Positions 8,413 to 16,817 of a stretch of DNA of 42,046 bases are shown piece after piece. The stretch is from an uncultured Bacteroidia bacterium (GTDB taxonomy: Bacteria; Bacteroidota; Bacteroidia; Bacteroidales; Prolixibacteraceae): NCBI GenBank assembly GCA_903854235.1, contig CAINVV010000270.1:1-42046 (forward strand), in the 5' to 3' direction. Within the stretch, counting starts at the first letter, position 1. The number at the start of each line of letters is the position of its first letter. The notes under the pieces were generated by a model, which saw nothing but the letters and a program-made list of their open reading frames with translations, was not told the origin of the DNA and made no database searches. Position numbers and translations under genes: made by a program.

Positions 8413-10008
8413 ATGAAAAAGACATTAACCATCAACCTAAGCGGATCTGTATTTCACATCGACGACGATGCTTACGAAAGACTTTATACCTATCTGAACA
8501 AGATTACCAGACATTTCGGAAGCGACCAGGATGCGAAGGAGATCGTCGAAGACATCGAAGCCAGAATCTCAGAAATTTTTGCAGAAAAAATAAAAAATGG
8601 CGTAGAGGTGATCAATATTTCCCACGTAGAGGAGGTGATCGTGATCATGGGTACCCCCGAAGCAATCTCCAACGAAGAGGAGGAGAAAGCATCTCCAACC
8701 GGGAAAAAATATTACCGGATGGGAGGTAGAAGACTCTACCGTGATCCTGAAGACAAGATCCTGGGCGGTGTTTGCAGCGGATTGGGATCCTATTTCTCCA
8801 TCGACCCAGTGATAATCCGAATCTTCTTTGTGCTGCTTTTCTTCGCAGGTGGCAGCAGCTTCCTGGCCTACTTGATCTTATGGATTGTGGTGCCAAAAGC
8901 CAACAGTACCGCGCAACGTCTTGAAATGAAGGGAGAAGAGGTCAACATCGACAGCATCTCCAAATCCATCAAGGAGGAGATGCAAGACGTGAAGGAAAAC
9001 TTCCGCAATTACCGCACCAGTCCAACATATGCCCACGGAAGAAATGGCATCAATGAAGTTGGAAATACCCTGGTTCAGGTTCTCAAAATCCTGGGTACCA
9101 TCCTACTGGTCATTATTGGAATACCCTTCCTAATTGTTGGTGCAGTTGCATTGATAGTTCTTTTCGCCCTGCTCTTTGCCTCGAGTCACATTTTTGGGGC
9201 CTTGCCCTTCGTGCACGGATTCAATTTCATGGATTTCCTTTATACTCCTGGATCCACCCTTAGCTGGATTACCATCGGTCTGGCACTGGTGATCGGAATA
9301 CCCCTGGTTCTTCTTATCCTGGCAGGGATCAAAATGATTTTCAGAATCAAAACCAACAACCACATCATGGGATCTGTTTTCGGCGGATTGTTTCTGATCG
9401 GAATATTCATCCTGCTCTTCAGCGGTGGAACGACACTTGGCGAATTCAGCAAGCAAACTACAGTAACCAACCACGATAAAATAACCACTTCCGCTGATAC
9501 CATTTTCCTTTGCGCCAAAAAGGGGCAGGGCGAGCTGGATCTCGAATCCATTGTGGATCCGGACTTGAATTTCAACCATTTCAAAGTTGGAAACCTGGAC
9601 GGGAAAGATATCCTGATTGGCATTCCGGAACTTAGAATCGAAAGGGCCGATGACAGTGAGATTGAGCTGATAACCAACAAAACTTCAAGAGGAATGAATA
9701 TTCCCAGCGCAAGAACGAATGCCGAGAACATACAATTCAACTATCTTCGTAAGGATTCACTCATCAGCATTCCAACCAGTTACCAGCTTCCAAAAGTCTG
9801 GAGAAATCAACGGGCCAATCTCAAAATTAAAATTCCGGTAGGAAAGACAATTTACCTCGACAATTCCCTCAAATCGATTCTAACGGACGTTAAAAATACC
9901 ACCGATATGTACGACGAAGATATGGTCAACAAATACTGGACCATGAAACCCGAAGGTCTCGTACTGGTGAACAGGGCCATCCCAAATGTTAAACCACTAA
10001 AAAAATAA
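8413..10008 (+). CDS. PspC domain membrane protein
   Basis: The product has 531 residues. The N-terminal 90 residues form a soluble domain common before PspC in Bacteroidota. The PspC domain is at about residues 109-163, with the core YRDPEDKILGGVCSGLGSY and its membrane helix. Several more hydrophobic segments follow (about 220-350). The last 180 residues form a beta-rich domain, probably outside the membrane. PspC proteins sense or answer membrane stress; the exact role in Bacteroidota is not settled. The frame is open from 8338, but the ATG at 8413 gives the family N-terminus MKKTLTINLSG, so I chose it. It is cotranscribed with padR and the DUF4252 gene (4-base gap). Confidence 0.9.
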   Translation: MKKTLTINLSGSVFHIDDDAYERLYTYLNKITRHFGSDQDAKEIVEDIEARISEIFAEKIKNGVEVINISHVEEVIVIMGTPEAISNEEEEKASPTGKKYYRMGGRRLYRDPEDKILGGVCSGLGSYFSIDPVIIRIFFVLLFFAGGSSFLAYLILWIVVPKANSTAQRLEMKGEEVNIDSISKSIKEEMQDVKENFRNYRTSPTYAHGRNGINEVGNTLVQVLKILGTILLVIIGIPFLIVGAVALIVLFALLFASSHIFGALPFVHGFNFMDFLYTPGSTLSWITIGLALVIGIPLVLLILAGIKMIFRIKTNNHIMGSVFGGLFLIGIFILLFSGGTTLGEFSKQTTVTNHDKITTSADTIFLCAKKGQGELDLESIVDPDLNFNHFKVGNLDGKDILIGIPELRIERADDSEIELITNKTSRGMNIPSARTNAENIQFNYLRKDSLISIPTSYQLPKVWRNQRANLKIKIPVGKTIYLDNSLKSILTDVKNTTDMYDEDMVNKYWTMKPEGLVLVNRAIPNVKPLKK

Positions 10009-10012
10009 GAAT

Positions 10013-10513
10013 ATGAGCTTCTTTTATCGCGTAGGCATACTGGTTGCCATGCTCCTTTCCTTCTTGTCCGGATTCGGACAAAGCAAATCTCAAAAGATTT
10101 ACGACCGCTATCCCAAAGAGGCAGGCTTTACCTCCTTCTCTTTTTCGAAGACCATGATCGATGCCATGAATCTAAACATGGATGAAGAGGGAAAGAAGAT
10201 AACAGGCGACTTTCAGGAATGTAAAATTCTGATTTACAATTCAGAAAAAGGAACCATCGAACAATTTCCGCAGGAATTAGCCAAAGAATTCAGATCACTT
10301 CACTACGAACAGGTTCATCCAAAGGGTGAAAAATCAAACGATGATGCTGAATTCTGGATTGAAGGCAAAGGTGACAGGGTTTCAGAATGCCACATCATCC
10401 TGAGAAACCACAACAACGACGACAAGTCGGCAGTTCTGGTCTCCTTCTTTGGCAACTTCAAGGTCGAAGACCTCAAAAAGCTGGAGAAGATTGGACAGAA
10501 ACAGGGTGATTGA
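10013..10513 (+). CDS. DUF4252-like exported protein
   Basis: The 166-residue product has a signal peptide (about residues 1-22, hydrophobic then GFGQ) and a mature domain resembling DUF4252, ending in a region with SFFGNFKVEDLKKL. DUF4252 is a small periplasmic or surface domain of unknown function found in Bacteroidota, often beside envelope-stress or sigma-factor genes. It starts four bases after the PspC stop, which suggests translational coupling and a shared job in the PadR-controlled operon. The family call is from sequence pattern only. Confidence 0.7.
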   Translation: MSFFYRVGILVAMLLSFLSGFGQSKSQKIYDRYPKEAGFTSFSFSKTMIDAMNLNMDEEGKKITGDFQECKILIYNSEKGTIEQFPQELAKEFRSLHYEQVHPKGEKSNDDAEFWIEGKGDRVSECHIILRNHNNDDKSAVLVSFFGNFKVEDLKKLEKIGQKQGD

Positions 10514-10606
10514 AAGATAGAGCCATCTGGATTTGAATTCTTTGAACCATATTCTCAGTTTAAAAGGATACGTCCCTACCAATTATCACCTTGTTCAATA
10601 GATCGT

Positions 10607-11320
10607 TCAAATGAAATTTTTATTCACCCAAGCTTGAAATTTATTTTTATATTGCTCACTTACAGGAAGATAAACTTTCCCGTCAAATACGATCCTGTTC
10701 CTTTCAATGATTGAAATTTTCGTGAGATTTACGATATAGGAGCGGTGTATTCGCATAAACTGATCAACAGGCAACTGATCTTCCAACAATTTCATACTTA
10801 ACAAGGTCATTATAGGTTTATTGCCGGTAAGATTTATTTTCACATACTCGCCCATAGCCTCGATGTAAGTGATCTCCTTGAAGTTGATTCTGACAATTCT
10901 GTAATCCGACTTCATCAGCAGGAATTGTTCCTCATTCTTGACATGTGTAGGGCCAGACTGATTCATTTCGAACCAGGACTTGGCCCTGTTTGCAGATTTG
11001 TAGAAATCGGGATAGCTGATAGGTTTGAGCAGATAATCAAGCGCTTCCACCCTAAATCCATCCACGGCATAATCACTGTAAGCAGTTGTAAATATGACTT
11101 TCGGCGGATTCTCCAGTGCTTTAACTAATTCCATTCCACTGATATCAGGCATATCGATATCGACAAACATCAGATCGATCTGGGAATCGCTTAATGTTTC
11201 CATCACATCCAGTGCACTGTTAAACAAGGCTACCTTTTCGAGAAATGGGGTTTTATCTATATACGCTCCAATTTGCTGCAAGGCAAATGGTTCATCATCA
11301 AGGGCAATACATCTGATCAT
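10607..11320 (-). CDS. LytTR family response regulator
   Basis: The 237-residue product has an N-terminal receiver domain (about 1-115), with acidic pocket DDE at 8-10, phosphoacceptor Asp54 in FVDIDMP, and the conserved Lys in LLKP. A LytTR DNA-binding domain follows (about 135-235) with the family pattern FMRIHRSYIVNL. It starts inside the stop region of the histidine kinase gene (4-base overlap, ATGA), so the two are translationally coupled and form a cognate pair. LytTR regulators bind direct repeats upstream of few targets; likely targets include the two Spy-like genes of the same locus, which is inference. Confidence 0.95.
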   Translation of the reverse strand: MIRCIALDDEPFALQQIGAYIDKTPFLEKVALFNSALDVMETLSDSQIDLMFVDIDMPDISGMELVKALENPPKVIFTTAYSDYAVDGFRVEALDYLLKPISYPDFYKSANRAKSWFEMNQSGPTHVKNEEQFLLMKSDYRIVRINFKEITYIEAMGEYVKINLTGNKPIMTLLSMKLLEDQLPVDQFMRIHRSYIVNLTKISIIERNRIVFDGKVYLPVSEQYKNKFQAWVNKNFI

Positions 11321-12429
11321 ACGGGAATGGATAGGTTTAAGGTATACAGGTCTTCACTTTCAATAATTTCCAGATGGTAATTGTTACCATACAGCAACTC
11401 CAAACGGCTCAGCAGATTTTGTATACCAATGCCACGATAATTCTCTAATCGGCTCCTCTCGGTTTTACTGTTTTGCGCAACAAAAATTAATCTGTCACTG
11501 CCAACTATAAGCTCAAGTCTGATCTTATATTTATCCTTGTAACTGATCCCTTGCTTAAAGACATTTTCAACAATCGAGATAAACAGGGAAGGTGCAATTT
11601 TTTTCTCAGGTATGATGGCCGGGAATAAAGTCTCAATACTGACTTTATCGTTTATCCTTAGTCTCATAAGACCAATATAATTCTCAATAAATTCAATCTC
11701 TTTTTTAAGGGTTGTATTCACAGTCTCACTGTCGTACAGAAGATAACGCATCATTTTGGACAATTTGATGATGGAAGATTTTGCCTCGGATGCATTGAGA
11801 TCCACCATCGAATGGATATTGTTCAAGGTATTCATTAAAAAATGCGGGTTGACCTGATTACGAAGCAAGAGCAGCTTGTTTGTTGCATTTTCTTTTTCCA
11901 GTATCGCTTTCTCCCGCTCAGCTTTTGTCCATTCTACCGAAGCATGCAAACCGGTGTCAAATCCCGCAATCAGAACAGAAAGCATTAAGAAATTCGCAAA
12001 AGAAGGAATTGGACCTTGCCTTCCCTGCTGATTTCGAGGTTTGACCACCTCGTCTTTTTCCCCATTTGAGTATTCATCCCGACCAGACATCTTCAATGAA
12101 TCAGCCTTCTGATCCATCCGGTCCTGCTGCTGCTTGTCACTAAAATCGAAAAGATAAATTCCGATTGTAAGAAAACCAATTAATCCGAACATGGTAAGCA
12201 AAAAGGTTAAATGTCTTCCCTTCAGAAAAAGTTTTGGAACAAGCACATAACGATTAAGGAGAATTATCAGTGTAAGAGGCAGTATCGTGACCAACTGTTT
12301 CAATAGGCTTTCCCATACGGGTTTATTGTCATCCTCTCTGAACAGAATTGGTGTAATCAAAAGGACCAACCAGACGAACAGGATGAGGAATATCTCTAAA
12401 AATTTTAATATTTTCCGCTGGTCTTTCAT
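11317..12429 (-). CDS. LytS-type sensor histidine kinase (His_kinase PF06580 family)
   Basis: The 370-residue product has about four membrane helices (near residues 12-28, 43-60, 76-95 and 145-160). A periplasmic or cytoplasmic charged loop lies at 97-140. A coiled segment is followed by the phosphoacceptor motif QVNPHFLMNTLNNIH at about 192-206 and a degenerate HATPase domain with VENVFKQG and GIGIQNLLSRLELLYG. No recognised sensor domain is present, so the signal may be membrane-linked or come from the nearby Spy-like proteins. The N box reads VENVFKQG where most relatives have VENAFKHG. It overlaps the response regulator and starts 36 bases after the Spy-like gene. Confidence 0.93.
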   Translation of the reverse strand: MKDQRKILKFLEIFLILFVWLVLLITPILFREDDNKPVWESLLKQLVTILPLTLIILLNRYVLVPKLFLKGRHLTFLLTMFGLIGFLTIGIYLFDFSDKQQQDRMDQKADSLKMSGRDEYSNGEKDEVVKPRNQQGRQGPIPSFANFLMLSVLIAGFDTGLHASVEWTKAEREKAILEKENATNKLLLLRNQVNPHFLMNTLNNIHSMVDLNASEAKSSIIKLSKMMRYLLYDSETVNTTLKKEIEFIENYIGLMRLRINDKVSIETLFPAIIPEKKIAPSLFISIVENVFKQGISYKDKYKIRLELIVGSDRLIFVAQNSKTERSRLENYRGIGIQNLLSRLELLYGNNYHLEIIESEDLYTLNLSIPV

Positions 12430-12465
12430 GGAGATGCTTGAGGCGAAAATTCATTGCGTATCACA

Positions 12466-13131
12466 CTATTTATTGACCGTGTCTTCGGCTGGCTTTGGCG
12501 GACGAGCCAATTTTTCCAATTCCCTGTATTTTGCAAACTTCCCGGCAGGCAAAATCGTCCTTATTTTTTCATCCCTTACTTTCTGCAAAGGTTCAATTGC
12601 AGCCTTATCCAATCGACCTTTCCCCTGAGGCTGGCTGCGCTTCAAGTTTTCAACTCCTTGAAAAAAATCAGTGTATGCTTTTGTGATTTGATCTGTCTGG
12701 GTACTATTCAGAGACAAGGGAATGAGAATCTTGGTTTCAACCTCCTTCAATTTTTCTTCTGAGGAGGGTGGAGATGGTCGCTCCTTCTTGTCATCATGGA
12801 CTGCGGGAGAGAGGATTCTCAGCTTTTCCGGATCAAATCCCGCCGCCACAATTGCTTCATTGCATTCTGGACCAGCATGTATTCCTGCCTTCTTGAAGTT
12901 TTCTTGAATTTCACTCGCCTGACTTGCAGTTAGGGTAGCGTTCTTGTAATTAGACAGAATGGTTTGTACTACAACTGCCTGCTCCGAAGAAAAAGTCTTT
13001 CGATTTCGCTGTTCTTTTGGTTGAGCTTGCTGACTCTTGTTTTGCGAAAAAACAATCTCCATACTCAATTTCCCCAACATAAAAACCAGGACAATTATCA
13101 ATCCCACCAGAACAAGTTTAGGCCTATTCAT
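12466..13131 (-). CDS. Membrane-anchored Spy/CpxP-like (LTxxQ motif) protein
   Basis: The 221-residue product has one N-terminal membrane anchor or uncleaved signal (about 5-28) and a mostly helical periplasmic region. Two LTxxQ-like motifs are visible: LTASQASEIQ near residue 67 and LNSTQTDQITKAY near 140. The C-terminus is rich in Lys, Arg and Pro. LTxxQ proteins such as Spy, CpxP and ZraP are periplasmic chaperones or modulators of sensor kinases. The gene lies directly before the kinase, which fits a modulator role, but this is inference. A promoter with both elements sits 24 bases before its ATG. Confidence 0.6.
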   Translation of the reverse strand: MNRPKLVLVGLIIVLVFMLGKLSMEIVFSQNKSQQAQPKEQRNRKTFSSEQAVVVQTILSNYKNATLTASQASEIQENFKKAGIHAGPECNEAIVAAGFDPEKLRILSPAVHDDKKERPSPPSSEEKLKEVETKILIPLSLNSTQTDQITKAYTDFFQGVENLKRSQPQGKGRLDKAAIEPLQKVRDEKIRTILPAGKFAKYRELEKLARPPKPAEDTVNK

Positions 13132-13157
13132 TTGATTATAATTAGTTTGTGATTTTT

Positions 13158-13189
13158 CAAATATATTAATAATATTGTATTATTCAAAA
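13158..13189 (-). promoter_or_regulatory. Promoter of the Spy-like/kinase/regulator operon
   Basis: On the minus strand TTTTG (complement at 13185-13189) is followed after 19 bases by TATATTTG (complement at 13158-13165). Both parts match the Bacteroidota consensus at the right spacing, and the -7 element ends 26 bases before the ATG of the 221-residue gene. Confidence 0.75.
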
Positions 13190-13190
13190 G

Positions 13191-14534
13191 CTATTTGAAC
13201 ATGAAATCGGTATTGATCACCACTGGCATCGGAATAGGTTGTGAGTAGAGGAATGCACCATTGGGACTCATGTATCCAAGATCATTGGCCAATGTGCTTA
13301 TTTTAGCTTTTTGCTCAACAGAGAGGGAATGGAATATCTGCGCAAAATTGCTGGCATAATAATAACTTAGTTGACCGTCCAATTCACCGTATCTTTTTGA
13401 AAGAGACATGACACTACTTGAGTCAGCAGTCTGAGCGACTAAAAATTTCCTAAGCTGATTCGAAATATCCGTCCTTCTTTCCACAATTTCAGCTAGGGCG
13501 CTTCGCTGAAGATCAATAATTCCCTTCATTTGTGCGGCCTGAGAGGTTGAAAGTACAGCGAGCAGGTTCTGGCCTGCATTGGCTGTCATTGTCTCGTCAA
13601 TGGTATAGTTCGGGTTGCCCATTGCTGGCCAATCCTTCAAATAGAAAGATCCAAAGTAGGTTCCATGCCGTTCTGGGCAGAAGTAAACATCCGATTTAAC
13701 CGTCCCGACGTACCACGCATACATTTCGCTTGCATAGGTCATGACAGCCACATTGACATCCTGCTGGAGATTCAATCCATCAAGGGGATTTGAGAGGGTA
13801 GCATCCCAATTTCCTATCCCTTTTAGATTCTTGAGCGCAACAAGTTTTGATCTTTGGACTTCGCTTAGGGAACCAATAATTTTCCCGAACAATTGAGCCC
13901 TTTTGTAGCAGATGAGACCATCCAAACGGTACAATTCTGCTGTATATGCTTTTATTACATCCTGGCTAAGTCCCGTGGTTCCGGCTGGCAGGTCATTTTC
14001 AATCAGACGTCGAAATGCCTTGCAAAGTGGGAAGCGTTTGTATCCAAAGGCATTAATTTGATCAATCTGTTCCCTGGCGCTGGAAACAAAAAAGTTGATT
14101 TGATCTGTCGTCAGCAGATGTAGGATATTGAAGGCAATGATTGTTACAAAACTGGTATTATGGCCCAGTTGGGTAGGATCATTGTCTCTCAGGTATTGAA
14201 AACCGCTGTAATCGGCTACTTTCCCAGGTGGCAAAAATGTTTGGGACCCAAGATTTCCTGACATAAAACCTAACCCATCAAATGCAATGGTATTGCCCTG
14301 GGCTTCATCCGAAATTGCCTGATCAATTATGTACGGATCAACTCCAGTGGTTTCGGCAGTTCCTACTACATCACCCACACTGCATTGGACGACTAATGCA
14401 GAACCAACAATAGTCAAAAAGGCGGAGATCATCCAGGGAAGGATGTTTAATTTGCTTTTAACTTTTGAGGTAAAAAGATCGCAGACCGTACAATGCAATT
14501 TGGCATTTTTAATAAATACTTCCTTGGTTTTCAT
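13191..14534 (-). CDS. Large envelope protein with duplicated LTxxQ-like helical domain
   Basis: I do not recognise a named family for this 447-residue protein. It has a basic N-terminus with a CTVC pair, a hydrophobic segment at about 31-50 (membrane anchor or signal) and a Cys at 51. Two similar helical regions lie at about 137-236 and 324-416. Both start with an L-S/T-x-x-Q motif, contain the pattern LDG in the middle (YRLDG, GELDG), and end with an LSxxQ motif (LSEVQRSKL, LSVEQKAKI). Between them lies a loop with GTYFGSFYLKDWPAMGNP (about 291-308), which looks strongly constrained. By topology it should face the periplasm. It is the first gene of the locus, 59 bases before the smaller LTxxQ gene. 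Confidence 0.6.
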   Translation of the reverse strand: MKTKEVFIKNAKLHCTVCDLFTSKVKSKLNILPWMISAFLTIVGSALVVQCSVGDVVGTAETTGVDPYIIDQAISDEAQGNTIAFDGLGFMSGNLGSQTFLPPGKVADYSGFQYLRDNDPTQLGHNTSFVTIIAFNILHLLTTDQINFFVSSAREQIDQINAFGYKRFPLCKAFRRLIENDLPAGTTGLSQDVIKAYTAELYRLDGLICYKRAQLFGKIIGSLSEVQRSKLVALKNLKGIGNWDATLSNPLDGLNLQQDVNVAVMTYASEMYAWYVGTVKSDVYFCPERHGTYFGSFYLKDWPAMGNPNYTIDETMTANAGQNLLAVLSTSQAAQMKGIIDLQRSALAEIVERRTDISNQLRKFLVAQTADSSSVMSLSKRYGELDGQLSYYYASNFAQIFHSLSVEQKAKISTLANDLGYMSPNGAFLYSQPIPMPVVINTDFMFK

Positions 14535-14571
14535 AACAGATAGATTTTAAATGTTCATTGGTTGATGCATA

Positions 14572-14603
14572 CAAACATAGAACCAAGGTTGGCATGGAGC
14601 AAA
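14572..14603 (-). promoter_or_regulatory. Promoter of the 447-residue envelope protein gene
   Basis: On the minus strand TTTG (complement at 14600-14603) is followed after 20 bases by TATGTTTG (complement at 14572-14579), a full match to the Bacteroidota promoter pattern. The leader is about 35 bases. Confidence 0.75.
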
Positions 14604-14790
14604 AAAAATCAATGAGCTGAATGATTGTTATGATGGATTGGGAGATTCTTCCGGCAAGTGAGCAATCGATACCAATTTGAAAATTGGTCTATAAGCATAA
14701 CTTGTGCCTAACCTTCAAAGAGGCAAAATCAAACGATCTTGAATCAAAATATTTTGCAAAAATCAATACTGTTTTTACGGCAATGCGATC
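14604..14790. other. Intergenic stretch with a short dyad
   Basis: The gap between the 447-residue gene and map is 310 bases. Besides the promoter on its left and the map terminator on its right, it holds an 8-base inverted repeat, ACCAATTT at 14671-14678 and AAATTGGT at 14681-14688, separated by two bases. It lies about 70 bases upstream of the -33 element and could be a regulator site. No gene is seen. Confidence 0.4.
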
Positions 14791-14820
14791 AAAAAAAAAC
14801 CTACAGAAAATCAGTAGGTT
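14791..14820 (-). terminator. Terminator of map
   Basis: On the minus strand AACCTAC (14814-14820) pairs with GTAGGTT (14798-14804) around a 9-base loop, and a run of T follows (A-run at 14791-14799 on the plus strand). It lies 25 bases past the map stop. Confidence 0.8.
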
Positions 14821-14844
14821 CGATCTTACGCAATACAGAATTGA

Positions 14845-15621
14845 CTAGGTAACCGGATGCTCACCGAATACATCGGTAAGTACCTCAACTCCTGTTTCGG
14901 TGACCAGAAGCGTATGTTCAAACTGGGCAGAGAGTTTGTCATCGACTGTTCGGGCAGTCCAGCCATCGTGCTGATCGACTTTTACCCGTGGTTTTCCCTC
15001 GTTGATCATCGGTTCTATCGTAAAGATCATACCTGGTTTCATCTTCGGACCACTGTTTTTTCTGGCAGCATGATCGACCTGTGGCTCTTCGTGAAACTCT
15101 ACGCCAACACCGTGGCCACAAAATTCGTACACGACACTAAAACCTTGAGAGGTCGCATATCTGTTGATGAAATAGCCGATGTTTCCGAAATAGTTTCCCG
15201 GAAAAACCTGTTGAATACCCAAATTCAGGCACTGTTTCGTTACCCGGATCAGTTTGAGGGCCTCCTCTGAGACTTCACCAACCGTATACATCTTGCTGGT
15301 ATCACCAAAGTAACCACCCAAAATCGTGGTAACATCCACATTCAGAATATCTCCGTTTTTGAGGATGGTTTTGTCGGAAGGTATCCCATGGCACACCACC
15401 TCATTCAAGGAGATGCAGCAGGATTTTGGAAATCCATTGTAGTCGAGCGTGGCCGGAATGGCTCCCCTTTCGACCATATATTGATGAATCAAACTATCCA
15501 GGTATTCCGTTGAAACTCCTTCTTTGATAAATGGTTCAATATATTTCAAAGTCTCTCCGGCAAGCTGGGAACTTTTTCTTATTCCATCAATCTGTTCAGC
15601 AGTTTTGATTAAAATATCCAT
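14845..15621 (-). CDS. map: Type I methionine aminopeptidase
   Basis: The 258-residue product has the pita-bread fold with all five metal ligands in context: Asp in NVDVT, Asp in GDTSKM, His in CGHGVG, Glu in IEPMI and Glu in QFEHT. It removes the initiator Met from new proteins in the cytoplasm. The length is typical of type Ia enzymes. The gene stands alone with its own terminator; no clear promoter elements are visible in the 165 bases upstream. Confidence 0.97.
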   Translation of the reverse strand: MDILIKTAEQIDGIRKSSQLAGETLKYIEPFIKEGVSTEYLDSLIHQYMVERGAIPATLDYNGFPKSCCISLNEVVCHGIPSDKTILKNGDILNVDVTTILGGYFGDTSKMYTVGEVSEEALKLIRVTKQCLNLGIQQVFPGNYFGNIGYFINRYATSQGFSVVYEFCGHGVGVEFHEEPQVDHAARKNSGPKMKPGMIFTIEPMINEGKPRVKVDQHDGWTARTVDDKLSAQFEHTLLVTETGVEVLTDVFGEHPVT

Positions 15622-15786
15622 TTGTATAAATTTTGTTTTTTTAAGTCCGGGTGTGCTTCAGTGATCCTATTCCGTTAGAAGATGCCCGTTACATCCTGAC
15701 AATTGCATTTGTCATTTCCTCGTAAAGTTAGAGCTATTCTTTGAAAGAGCAAGAGCTGTTTAAAAAGTCGTTGTATTGAATAAAAC

Positions 15787-16698
15787 TCAGGACAAATATT
15801 TCATTACCTCCTCCACTTTTTCTTCCAGAGACAGCAAACCGTCTACCCAGTGAATGTCAAAACCTTCCCGCTCCATTTTGCGAAACCAGGTCATTTGTCG
15901 TTTGGCAAACTGATGAATTGCAATATTCAGCCGTTCAAACATCTCTTCACGGGAAAGCTCACCGGTAAGGTAAAGGGTGACAAATTTGTATTCGAGTCCG
16001 TAATAGGTCAGATCCGCAGGGGTAAGGCCCTTGTTCAGTAATCCTTGAACCTCTTCTATCATTCCCTCCTCCAGTCGCTGTTTCAATCGGCGGGTAATTC
16101 TTTCCCTTCGCAGATCCCTGTCAAACTGAACGCCGATTACCAGCGATTTTATCGTGGGAAATTTGATATCCAGCTCTGGATGCAACTGCAGGTATTCTTC
16201 GATTTCAATGGCCCGGATGGCCCGGTTTCTGGTCTCCGTGTCGCTGCTGTTGTGCACGGATTTGTAGCTTCTCAACAAATCCGAAAGCTCCGCTAGCGAC
16301 AAAAACCCAAGTTCTTCCCTCCTCGTTTTATTGGAAGGTACCTGTGTTAGTTGATAGCCCTTCAAAACCGCCTCCAGGTAGAGGCCGCTTCCTCCACAAA
16401 AAACCGGAAACTTGCCTCTGCTTCTAATCTCATCGAAAGCCCGGATGAAGGAACGCTGAAATTCAAATACATTGTACTGTTCTCCGGCATCCACCAGATC
16501 AATCAGGTGGTAGGGGATTCTTTCTCCCGCAACCGTGTAATCGGCAAGATCTTTGCCGGTACCGAGGTCCATCCCCCTGTATATCTGTCTCGAATCGGCT
16601 GAAAGCACCTCTCCGCTCAGTTTGGCAGCCAGGCACGCGGCCAGTTGGGTCTTTCCGGTTGCCGTCGGACCAAGAATGGTAAGCATATCGTATTTCAT
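15787..16698 (-). CDS. miaA: tRNA dimethylallyltransferase
   Basis: The 303-residue product begins with the P-loop ILGPTATGKTQLA, followed by SADSRQIYRGMDLGTGK and the YHLIDLVD and GGSGLYLEAVLKG motifs of MiaA. A C-terminal QFAKRQMTWFRK lies in the tRNA-binding part. It adds a dimethylallyl group to A37 of tRNAs that read codons beginning with U. The frame is open further upstream to 16746, but ATG at 16698 gives the normal short N-terminus. It is divergent from smpB. Confidence 0.96.
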   Translation of the reverse strand: MKYDMLTILGPTATGKTQLAACLAAKLSGEVLSADSRQIYRGMDLGTGKDLADYTVAGERIPYHLIDLVDAGEQYNVFEFQRSFIRAFDEIRSRGKFPVFCGGSGLYLEAVLKGYQLTQVPSNKTRREELGFLSLAELSDLLRSYKSVHNSSDTETRNRAIRAIEIEEYLQLHPELDIKFPTIKSLVIGVQFDRDLRRERITRRLKQRLEEGMIEEVQGLLNKGLTPADLTYYGLEYKFVTLYLTGELSREEMFERLNIAIHQFAKRQMTWFRKMEREGFDIHWVDGLLSLEEKVEEVMKYLS

Positions 16699-16804
16699 CG
16701 GATCGGGTATTTCTCTGATCTGTTTGAGAGGTCTGCCGGATAACAAACTTTACAAACATTTCAAACACATTAAACTTTTTAAACCATTCCTCCGGCCCTT
16801 TTAC

Positions 16805-16812
16805 TATTTTTG
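16805..16812 (+). promoter_or_regulatory. -7 element directly before smpB
   Basis: TATTTTTG matches TAnnTTTG and ends five bases before the smpB ATG. Transcription would begin at or next to the start codon, giving a leaderless or nearly leaderless mRNA. No TTG is found at the usual -33 position. Confidence 0.5.
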
Positions 16813-16817
16813 CACCC

